Below are positions 1 through 6,165 of a stretch of DNA of 34,683 nt, in pieces; positions within the stretch are counted from its first letter, which is position 1; each line of letters opens with the position of its first letter. Below the pieces are notes generated by a model that was given only the letters and a program-made list of their open reading frames with translations, had not been told where the DNA came from and searched no databases. This DNA comes from an uncultured Prevotella sp. (GTDB lineage: Bacteria; Bacteroidota; Bacteroidia; Bacteroidales; Bacteroidaceae): NCBI GenBank assembly GCA_900543975.1, contig UQTI01000028.1, forward strand, positions 1 through 34,683. Direction: 5' to 3'. Position numbers and translations under genes: made by a program.

Positions 1-2
1 GT

Positions 3-494
3 ATAGACGAGAAACTTGCTCTTCGACAGAAGATGCTTGACGATGCCAACGCTACGATTACAGAAGCCAAACAAAGACTTGCTGAAATGAAATACGAGCA
101 CAGCAGAATACAAGAAGTTCTTGGTGAAGACCGGGACTTGCACTCAATTCAACTTCAAAGAAACATGCTTGCCACTTTCAACAGTATGCTCGTTTCTTCA
201 TTAGAGCCTCTTACCTCTACGTTCACCGACCGTCAGCAGGGAATTCTAAATGAGTCTGGCTATTCCGACTTGATGCGAAACAGTAGCCAAATCATCAACT
301 GCGCCATGCTTCTTTCGCTTGGCTATATCCGTGAAGCTACAACCTATGCAGAATCATGTGGCGGTGGCAGTTCGCCAGACTCTGGTTGGGGACGAGACAA
401 GGATGAAGACGATGATCATTGGTGGCGCAGGTGCATTGCAGTATCGGCTGCGATGATACGACCAGCGAGGTATCGGTTGCGACGTGGACGGTAA
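3..494 (+). CDS. C-terminal part of a probable mobilization protein (MobV/Pre-type relaxase), cut by the window edge
   Basis: The reading frame is open back to the first bases of the window, so this is the 3' part of a longer gene; the first ATG (33) is probably internal. The visible part starts with a charged, coiled-coil-like stretch and ends with a Gly/Ser-rich linker, an acidic W-G-R-D-K-D-E-D-D block, an R-R-C motif and a basic tail. From memory, this tail is typical of Bacteroidetes MobV-type relaxases, which nick the transfer origin of mobilizable elements; the catalytic N-terminal domain would lie outside the window. The position next to a damaged regulator locus and a tRNA gene fits an integrated mobilizable element or its remnant. 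The family assignment rests on the tail only, so it is moderate. Confidence 0.55.
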   Translation: MDEKLALRQKMLDDANATITEAKQRLAEMKYEHSRIQEVLGEDRDLHSIQLQRNMLATFNSMLVSSLEPLTSTFTDRQQGILNESGYSDLMRNSSQIINCAMLLSLGYIREATTYAESCGGGSSPDSGWGRDKDEDDDHWWRRCIAVSAAMIRPARYRLRRGR

Positions 495-499
495 ATAAT

Positions 500-546
500 G
501 AGTCCAAATGTTCAATGGTATTTCCCATTCATTGAACATTTGGCTC
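500..546. terminator. Hairpin between convergent genes, probable bidirectional terminator
   Basis: Perfect 14-base inverted repeat, CCAAATGTTCAATG at 504-517 and its complement at 530-543, with a 12-base loop and further partial pairing outside (GAG/CTC). It lies between the stop of the mobilization gene (494) and the stop of the convergent COG2865 fragment (556). There is no long U-tract, so the terminator role is inferred from position. Confidence 0.6.
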
Positions 547-555
547 AAAATACAA

Positions 556-1194
556 TTATTTTGATAACACTTTCCAATATCCACTCTTGAAACTGCCGAC
601 ACGTTCTAAATAGCCAGTCTTTTTGAGAAATGCTATTTCACGCTTGGCGGTGGCATCCGACAATCCTGTTTTCTCACAAAGCCTTTCTCTGCTTAGATTC
701 TTTTCCTCTGAGAACATCCGCAAAATCATCTTCTGCCTCTCGGTTAAGTTTATTGGGTCATTTATTGGGTCATTTATTGGGTCATTCGATGAACTATATG
801 AAACATCGTTTTGAATATGTAATGTCAATTTTACCTGCATTAGTTCGGGTTGCTCCAATAACTCAGGCTTTATCCAATGCTTTTCATTCCATGCGTTTAG
901 AATGAGTGGAAAGCCCGAGCCAAGGTTCTCGCCATAGCCTATCATGCGGAGCATATTCTGCATACGCTGATTACCTGCCTTTGACTCGCCACCTTTGTAA
1001 ATCTGCTCAATAGGCAGTTTCAGAAGTCCTGGATTGGTCAGAACAAAACAATCGTCATACTTTTCAACTTTCAGCACTCCATTCACCATAAAATCGGAAT
1101 GAATAACCATATTTGTAACGGCTTCACGCACAGCCTTGGCTTGAAGCGTATCGTCTTTGCGCACTACACCGTCCATACTGAAAGGGTGAGGCAA
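556..1194 (-). pseudogene. 3' fragment of a COG2865-type (AlbA/Schlafen-domain) transcriptional regulator, N-terminus deleted
   Basis: The 212 residues match the C-terminal half of the COG2865 family of predicted regulators (often annotated RecG-like): the PFSMDG-V-R segment, KAVREAVTNMVIHSD, the GENLGSGFP motif of the HATPase-like domain, a D-P-I-N linker repeated three times (three 12-base repeats near 755-787), and a winged helix at the end (about residues 150-212). Family members usually have about 400-550 residues with an N-terminal AlbA-type domain; that part is absent here. In frame there is a TAA at 1222-1224, and the only start codon before the first ATG is TTG 1194. Upstream sequence is not the missing domain but the start of a HTH regulator gene with its promoter, so a deletion rather than a point mutation made this fragment. 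It could still be translated as a short protein. Confidence 0.7.
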
Positions 1195-1229
1195 ATCACG
1201 ACCTTTAGTCTGTTTATATCTTTACTCAT
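1164..1229 (-). pseudogene. 5' remnant of a XRE-type HTH regulator gene fused out of frame to the COG2865 fragment
   Basis: ATG at 1229 opens with M-S-K-D-I-N-R-L-K-V-V, which I recognise as the usual beginning of the small Bacteroidetes XRE-family regulators that continue into a W-L-A-E-Q-L-G-K helix-turn-helix. After these 11 codons the similarity stops; the frame runs through unrelated codons to a TAG at 1164-1166, because the DNA has passed into the COG2865 reading frame. The intact arrangement is probably XRE gene followed by COG2865 gene on the same strand, so a deletion of roughly the size of both missing parts joined them. Identification rests on 11 residues plus context. Confidence 0.5.
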
Positions 1230-1255
1230 ATTTGCGTATAATTATTTGGAAAGTA

Positions 1256-1263
1256 CAAAAGTA
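1256..1263 (-). promoter_or_regulatory. -7 promoter element of the collapsed regulator locus
   Basis: The minus strand reads TACTTTTG, a perfect match to the Bacteroidetes -7 consensus TAnnTTTG, 27 bases before the ATG at 1229. No good -33 TTTG is visible. It indicates that the locus kept its promoter while losing most of its coding sequence. Confidence 0.45.
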
Positions 1264-1472
1264 GTGATTCCCTGTTAGAATAACGAATAAAGGTGTTGAA
1301 TTATTATGTTAGATAGTGATATTTGTGTTATATAGATGATATATACATCAATTTATAGAATATGTGAGCTAATCTATCTGACTATAGTTTGTCATTTTGT
1401 GACTCATAAAATGGGCGATGTCAAGTGAAATACAATAAAATTATGAGAAATACGGATGAAAACAACATAAAC

Positions 1473-1524
1473 TTTGCCAACCACAACAAATTAGCGACGA
1501 ATTATGTTGGCAAAATGTTGGCAA
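1473..1524. repeat. Three copies of GTTGGCAA/TTGCCAAC near the tRNA gene
   Basis: TTTGCCAAC at 1473-1481 faces two direct copies GTTGGCAAA (1506-1514) and GTTGGCAA (1517-1524), the latter 11 bases (one helical turn) apart. Such spacing suits a DNA-binding protein; the position, 60 bases from the 3' end of tRNA-Leu, would fit arm-type sites of an integrase, but no integrase is in the window. The rest of 1264-1535 holds nothing I can identify. Confidence 0.4.
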
Positions 1525-1535
1525 TTTCATAAACT

Positions 1536-1576
1536 AAAAAAAATCCTAACTGCTCATATTCAAGCAGTTAGGATTT
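1536..1576 (-). terminator. Rho-independent terminator of tRNA-Leu
   Basis: On the minus strand AAATCCTAACTGCT (1576-1563) pairs perfectly with 1554-1541 over 14 bases around an 8-base loop, followed by a run of T. It starts eight bases past the 3' end of the tRNA. Confidence 0.85.
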
Positions 1577-1583
1577 ATCTGGG

Positions 1584-1665
1584 TGCGCCTGATAGGACTC
1601 GAACCTACACGTCGCGGGACACTAGATCCTAAGTCTAGCGCGTCTACCAATTCCGCCACAAGCGC
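1584..1665 (-). tRNA. tRNA-Leu (anticodon UAG)
   Basis: The minus strand folds into a class II tRNA: acceptor GCGCTTG (1665-1659) pairs with CAGGCGC at the 3' end (one G-U pair); D-loop with AATTGGTAGAC; anticodon stem CTAGA/TCTAG with loop CTTAGGA, giving UAG, which reads CUA; long variable arm as expected for Leu; T-arm GTAGG-TTCGAGT-CCTAT. The discriminator is A (1584). CCA is not encoded (ACCC follows), which is common in this phylum. A good promoter lies upstream and a strong terminator downstream, so it is a single-gene unit. tRNA-Leu genes are known integration targets in Bacteroides (for example NBU1). Confidence 0.95.
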
Positions 1666-1677
1666 ATTAAGCGAATG

Positions 1678-1709
1678 CAAAATTAATAATAAAAGGTGGA
1701 ATGGGCAAA
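1678..1709 (-). promoter_or_regulatory. Promoter of tRNA-Leu
   Basis: On the minus strand TTTG (1709-1706), a 20-base spacer, then TAATTTTG (1685-1678): a full match to the Bacteroidetes vegetative promoter. The start of transcription would fall about 6 bases before the tRNA 5' end. Confidence 0.75.
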
Positions 1710-1736
1710 TTTTGAAGACTTTTTATTGAGAATTTG

Positions 1737-2098
1737 GAAGAAATGGGCTTTATCCCTCATCATCTTTAATTTTCTCGATCTGTCAAGCGAAAATGTTTTC
1801 AGAAGCAATTGGGCTTTATCCTTCATCCTCTTTAATCTTCTCAATCTGTCAAGCGAAAATGTTTTCAGAAACAATTGGGCTTTATATCCCATCCTCTTTA
1901 ATCTTCTCAATCTGTCAAGCGAAAATGTTTTCAGAAGCAATTGGGCTTTATACATCATCCTCTTTAATCTTCTCGATCTGTCAGGCGAGAATGTTTGCAG
2001 AAGCAATTGGGCTTTATACCTCATCCTCTTTAATCTTCTCGATCTGTCAAGACGAGAATGTTTTCAGAAGCAATTGAGCTTTATACATCATCCTCTTT
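1737..2098. repeat. 66-base tandem repeat, about 5.5 copies
   Basis: Units begin at 1737, 1802, 1868, 1934, 2000 and 2067 (spacing 65, 66, 66, 66, 67); the last is cut at the LytTR regulator stop. Each unit contains a GGGCTTTAT, CATCCTCTTTAATC and TCTGTCAAGCGA segment with a few base changes. Because 66 is divisible by 3, long reading frames run through on both strands (22-residue periodic peptides), but none has recognisable content or codon signature, so I do not call a gene. It fills the spacer between the tRNA promoter and the regulator. Confidence 0.9.
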
Positions 2099-2817
2099 CA
2101 TCCCAACACCTTGGCATTGAGATAGCCCACAAACTTGTCGCGGTAGCTGTCGCCGATGGGCAGGAAGGTGTCGTTATCGAGAATTACGCGGTTCTTGTTG
2201 ACCTCCTGTATCTTTTGCAGATTGACGATGTAAGAACGATGTATGCGCATAAACTTGACGGCTGGCAGACGCTCCTCTATGCGCTTCATACTGAGCAACA
2301 CGACGATGGGACGCTGGCCCTCAACGTAGATTTTAAGATATTCGCTCATGCCCTCCACATAACGTATGTCGTGCATGTGAACCTTCACCACCTTATGCTC
2401 CGTCTTGAAGAAGATGGTGTCGTCGAGGAGGTTCTGCACCGATACCCGACGCTCAAGCTCAAACTGTCGTTTCAGCTTCAACGCGGCATGGTTAAACTCA
2501 TCCATGCCGAAGGGCTTGAGCAGATAGTCGACGGCATCGAGCCGAAAGCCGTCAATGGCATACTCCGAGTAGGCTGTGGTGAAGACCACGAGTGGCGGGG
2601 CTGCCAGGGAACGCACAAAATCGAGTCCGTTGAGGTCAGGCATGTTGATGTCCACAAACATGGCATCAACGTTCTCGCTGTCAATGACCTTGCGTGCCGC
2701 ATCGGCGCTAAGACATTGGTCGACGAGTTTGAGAAATGGCACCTTGCTCACATAAGAGGCCAACTGCTGCAGGGCAAACGGTTCGTCATCCACGACCAGA
2801 CATTTTATCGTATTCAT
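2098..2817 (-). CDS. LytTR-family response regulator
   Basis: 239 residues, the usual length for LytR/AlgR-type regulators. The receiver domain (about 1-120) has the acidic pair D10-D11, the phosphoacceptor D56 in F-V-D-I-N-M-P, T80/T81 and K101 before P-F. The C-terminal LytTR DNA-binding domain (about 135-237) shows the K-V-V-K-V...I-R-Y-V-E core and M-R-I-H-R-S-Y-I-V-N. It acts in the cytoplasm as a transcription factor phosphorylated by the LytS-type kinase encoded just upstream (stop at 2981). The pair is one transcription unit, but the 163-base spacer is filled by an A-rich repeat. Targets are not visible here. Confidence 0.92.
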   Translation of the reverse strand: MNTIKCLVVDDEPFALQQLASYVSKVPFLKLVDQCLSADAARKVIDSENVDAMFVDINMPDLNGLDFVRSLAAPPLVVFTTAYSEYAIDGFRLDAVDYLLKPFGMDEFNHAALKLKRQFELERRVSVQNLLDDTIFFKTEHKVVKVHMHDIRYVEGMSEYLKIYVEGQRPIVVLLSMKRIEERLPAVKFMRIHRSYIVNLQKIQEVNKNRVILDNDTFLPIGDSYRDKFVGYLNAKVLG

Positions 2818-2826
2818 AGAGGAAGG

Positions 2827-2950
2827 TTTTTTATTTTTTATTTTTTATTTTTTATTTTGTGTTCTTATTTTTTGTTTTATGTTCTTATTTTTTATTTTAT
2901 GTTCTTATTTTTTATTTTATGTTCTTATTTTTATTTTGTATTCTTATTTT
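2827..2950 (-). repeat. A-rich tandem repeats directly before the LytTR regulator start
   Basis: Two arrays, described on the plus strand: units of ATTTTTT-type (7 bases) from 2827 to 2858, then 20-base units starting GTTCTTATTTTTT at 2861, 2881, 2901 and 2921 with a decayed copy after 2940. In the mRNA this is an A-rich leader ending 10 bases before the regulator start codon. A-rich leaders support translation start in Bacteroidetes, so copy number could influence regulator level; that is an inference. Confidence 0.8.
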
Positions 2951-2980
2951 CTTATTTCTTTATTCTCCTTTTTTGTTTCT

Positions 2981-4105
2981 TTATCCTTGTTTTCCATTCT
3001 TGTCAGAACCATTGTTCACCGTCTTCTCCTGTGGCCGTTCCTTCAAGACAGGCATCACGAGCTTAACGTCAAAGCGTTGCTCGCTGTCCTTGATCTCGAG
3101 CTTATAGTTGGTGTCGTAGAGCAGATCCAGGCGTTTGCGCACATTGACCAAGCCCACGCCCCCTTTCTCACACGTCGGTTTCGCGGTGTGCTTACTGTTG
3201 CTGCATGTGAACACGACGTTGCCGTCGACCACATCTATCGACACCTCCACAAACGACTGTCCGCTGTAGCTTATGCCATGCTTGAAGGCGTTCTCGGCAA
3301 AGATGATAAGAAGCAGAGGCGGCACGTTACAGTCGGTCATGCGTTCAGGCACCGTGAGCGAGGTCTTTATGTCGTCAGTAAACCTGAGCGACATCAGTCG
3401 GAAGTAGTGGCGCAGAAACTCGATCTCCTTCTTCAACGACACGCTCTCCCTGTTGGCGTCATAGAGCACATAACGCAGCATCTTCGACAGCTCCACGATG
3501 GTGGTCTTTGCCTTCTCGGGGTTGATGTCGACAAGAGCGTGAATGTTGTTGAGGGTGTTCATGTAAAAATGCGGATTGATCTGGTAACGCAGATAAGCGA
3601 GCTGATGCTCCAGATTCTGGTTCTCCACGAGCTGCATCTCTATCGAGTCGCGCTCAAGTTTAAAGAACAGTTTCACGCCGAGGTTCATGCCCATGAGCAA
3701 CATCAACACCACGGTGCTCACGATGTCGATGGACGCTCCCGGGAGCTGCGGCAGCACCGAGTCGCGCACCTGCACCACGGTGTCATGGAAGAAATAAACC
3801 ATGAACGACTGGAAGGCTGTGAAGACCACAAGCAGCAACACCGCCATGCAGAGATACAGGTGTATGTCGCGCCTTTTAATAAGAATGGCGTTGAGCAAGG
3901 CGTTGTTTATGATGAAGGCCACCAGAAACATGCAGGTGTAACGCCACATGTCTATGATCTCGTCCCACAAGAAATAGAGCTCCGCCACGTTCACCACACG
4001 CACATACATGTTCATCATTGGCGCGGTGAATATAATAATCCACAACGCCAGATAGACAAGGTTCTCTATGCGGTTTCGCTTCAAATGGTTTATAAAAGCT
4101 TTCAT
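2981..4105 (-). CDS. LytS-type membrane sensor histidine kinase
   Basis: I take the start at 4105 (M-K-A-F-I-N-H); a start at 4162 would add 19 residues, but the region between reads as leader. The 374-residue protein has four hydrophobic segments (about 18-33, 56-75, 84-106, 125-147), a short coiled coil (about 150-172), then the His_kinase domain with Q-I-N-P-H-F (phosphoacceptor H179) and an ATPase domain with the N-box E-N-A-F-K-H-G-I (about 271-278) and a glycine loop G-G-V-G-L-V-N-V-R. The D-x-G-x-G box is replaced by C-S-N-S, common in this subfamily. The ligand is unknown, since no extracellular domain of size is present. It is followed by its LytTR regulator. Confidence 0.9.
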   Translation of the reverse strand: MKAFINHLKRNRIENLVYLALWIIIFTAPMMNMYVRVVNVAELYFLWDEIIDMWRYTCMFLVAFIINNALLNAILIKRRDIHLYLCMAVLLLVVFTAFQSFMVYFFHDTVVQVRDSVLPQLPGASIDIVSTVVLMLLMGMNLGVKLFFKLERDSIEMQLVENQNLEHQLAYLRYQINPHFYMNTLNNIHALVDINPEKAKTTIVELSKMLRYVLYDANRESVSLKKEIEFLRHYFRLMSLRFTDDIKTSLTVPERMTDCNVPPLLLIIFAENAFKHGISYSGQSFVEVSIDVVDGNVVFTCSNSKHTAKPTCEKGGVGLVNVRKRLDLLYDTNYKLEIKDSEQRFDVKLVMPVLKERPQEKTVNNGSDKNGKQG

Positions 4106-4181
4106 GCTTCTTGGTGAATGGAAATGTGCTTGTCTGCTATAAAGCAGGGCTCGTCGGCGCACTCTCTTACAACTAATTATG

Positions 4182-4189
4182 CAAACTTA
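4182..4189 (-). promoter_or_regulatory. -7 element for the kinase-regulator unit
   Basis: The minus strand reads TAAGTTTG, a perfect TAnnTTTG, 77 bases before the chosen start codon. A -33 TTTG at the proper distance is not visible. Confidence 0.5.
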
Positions 4190-4229
4190 CACATTTTATC
4201 GCAAAGAAGAGAAGGAAAAGGGCAAAAAG

Positions 4230-4260
4230 TTGTTGAAAAGCTTATTTTATTGTATCTTTG
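4230..4260 (+). promoter_or_regulatory. Promoter of the secreted protein gene
   Basis: TTG at 4230-4232 (in TTGTTG), a 20-base spacer, then TATCTTTG at 4253-4260. It gives a leader of about 125 bases before the ATG at 4394; this leader has several short repeats of the type ATCTTTGCG (near 4308-4358). Confidence 0.7.
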
Positions 4261-4393
4261 CAAAAGATAAGCTGCACCTCAGCAAAGCTATCAAGCAAGC
4301 TTGCTTCTTTGCGTGGACATCTTTGCGGAGGCATCTTCTAAAAACATCTTTGCGAAACACAAGACATCTCACCTAAAGGATGGAGGACATTCT

Positions 4394-6061
4394 ATGAACA
4401 ATCTGACGATCATCATAAAAACCGTTGTTTTAACAGCATTGCTCCACATGGTTGCTCCACACGCCACGGCGTGGGGACTATCTCCCGTCATGGTTGGCCC
4501 AGAACGCAACAGCCAGATTGTGCTTCATGAAGATTGTCTAAACACAGACGACGATAACGATGACGACGAGAACGTAAACATAACGGTAGACAAAGATGAC
4601 CTTGACGGAACTGAAGGAGACGGAACAGGTGAAAACGGTGGAGACGGAACAGAAGGAACAGGTGGAACAGGAGAAGGTAACGGAACAGGAGAAAATGGCT
4701 CAGGAGAAAACGGAACAGGAGAAAATGGCTCAGAAGGAAACGGAACAGGCAGCGACACCCCTGACCAGCAAGAAGAGCAGTTGTTTGTTCGCGTCAACGA
4801 TGCGTCACAGCTTGCTGACGGCGACGTGGTAGTGATAGGCAACGCCGCAAACCACGCCCTCATGTCGATCCAGGAAGAGAAAAAGCGCCGCAAGGCCATC
4901 AGCGCCACGTTCGATGAAGACGGTCGCCCCACGGTGCCAGACGGAGCACAGCTCATAACCCTGTCGCGCCGTTCCAAAGGATGGATGCTAAAGGTCGACG
5001 ACACCCATTGTCTGGCAGCAACAAACAGTTCCACGCAAGAACTGAAGACCGTGACGACATCGTCGAAAGAGCTAACCACAGCCAAGATAGACATAGACCC
5101 GTTGACGGGCGACGCGCAGATAGAGTTTAACGGCAGCCGCGCCAACAACACCTGCCTACGCTTCTCCTCCACCAGCAGCGTGGGCTTCTTCCAATGCTAC
5201 TCATCGCCTTACAGCGTAAAGCCTGTGCAGATCTATCGCCGCGTGCTGCGTGTCGGTCCATTGCATCTCTACGCCGACCCATCGTCAGAGAGCGAGACTG
5301 ACGACAACGCCACCCAACTGAGCCGTGCCAACGGCCACCTGGCCGAGAGCATAACGCTCCACCGCACGTTCTGCGCCGACGGCGGATGGTACACGCTCTG
5401 CCTGCCCTTCGCCCTCACCCCTTCCGACATCGCCACCACGCTTCAAGGAGCCGTGGTTGAGCATCTGTCGTCAGCCGGACGTGCCGAAGACGGCACACCC
5501 CTATTGTCGTTCAAGCGCACCAACGCCGTGGCAGCAGGGCAGCCGTTCATAATGAAGCCCTCAGCAACCGTCACGGACCCCGTGTTCTCGTCAAGAGACA
5601 TCGTGGCAAGCGAACCCACGCCCGTGACGAAGACCATCGCCGCGAGCGCCACCCACGGGCAGACAGACATACAGATGTGCGGCACCTACGTCCCCACCCC
5701 TCTTCTCGGCACCGCCTACCGCTTTCTCAACAGCAGCGGCACACACATCTCCGTGCCCAACGGTGAGGGCGAACTTAAACCGTTTCGCGCGTTCTTCGTC
5801 TTCTCCGACTATGCCGATGCCGCAGCTGCCGTGGTCAACCACATCGACGACAGCACACCGTCGGCCATAAGCACACCCTTCGCAGGAGGCGCAACCGAAG
5901 AAGGCAAAACCTTAGAAGGCCAAACCGCAGGAGGCGCAAACAAAGAAAAAGCGACCTCTGTCTACGACCTCCTCGGCCGCAAGGTGAGCAAGACACAACC
6001 GTCACACAGCCCGCGCATCGTCATCATGAACGGGCGCAAGACGGTAGAAAGAAGCCGATAA
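4394..6061 (+). CDS. Secreted protein with acidic and Gly/Thr/Glu/Asn repeat segment and C-terminal sorting-like tail
   Basis: The start at 4394 gives a signal peptide (M-N-N-L-T-I-I-I-K-T-V-V-L-T-A-L-L, cleavage near A-T-A-W-G); the frame is open further upstream but lacks a signal there. After it come an Asp-rich stretch (about 51-70), a low-complexity segment of G-T-G-E-N-G / G-S-G-E-N-G type units (about 71-119; DNA 4602-4755), and a large region without a family I know (about 130-500). The end, V-Y-D-L-L-G-R-K-V ... R-I-V-I-M-N-G-R-K, matches the pattern of type IX secretion or related C-terminal sorting tails in Prevotella secreted proteins. Function unknown; likely cell-surface or exported. 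555 residues, single gene between two promoters. Confidence 0.8.
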   Translation: MNNLTIIIKTVVLTALLHMVAPHATAWGLSPVMVGPERNSQIVLHEDCLNTDDDNDDDENVNITVDKDDLDGTEGDGTGENGGDGTEGTGGTGEGNGTGENGSGENGTGENGSEGNGTGSDTPDQQEEQLFVRVNDASQLADGDVVVIGNAANHALMSIQEEKKRRKAISATFDEDGRPTVPDGAQLITLSRRSKGWMLKVDDTHCLAATNSSTQELKTVTTSSKELTTAKIDIDPLTGDAQIEFNGSRANNTCLRFSSTSSVGFFQCYSSPYSVKPVQIYRRVLRVGPLHLYADPSSESETDDNATQLSRANGHLAESITLHRTFCADGGWYTLCLPFALTPSDIATTLQGAVVEHLSSAGRAEDGTPLLSFKRTNAVAAGQPFIMKPSATVTDPVFSSRDIVASEPTPVTKTIAASATHGQTDIQMCGTYVPTPLLGTAYRFLNSSGTHISVPNGEGELKPFRAFFVFSDYADAAAAVVNHIDDSTPSAISTPFAGGATEEGKTLEGQTAGGANKEKATSVYDLLGRKVSKTQPSHSPRIVIMNGRKTVERSR

Positions 6062-6117
6062 ACAGCCGAAAGAACCATTTAAATTGATTTTCACAACCAT
6101 CTTCAAAAAAAAATGAG

Positions 6118-6125
6118 TAAGTTTG
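6118..6125 (+). promoter_or_regulatory. -7 element of the antiporter gene
   Basis: TAAGTTTG, a perfect TAnnTTTG, 41 bases before the ATG at 6166. No clear -33 partner, so moderate. Confidence 0.45.
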
Positions 6126-6165
6126 CAGTTGCAAATTAAGAATACACATTTAACGACAAGAGCTT

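Noticed and set aside
1683..2024. 113-residue minus-strand protein made of 22-residue repeats
   Set aside because: Entirely repeat-derived, located between a tRNA promoter and a gene stop, with no own promoter or conserved content.
1696..3066. Long plus-strand frame through the 66-base repeat and the LytTR gene
   Set aside because: It runs antisense to a clear response regulator and exists only because the repeat unit is divisible by three; no family features.
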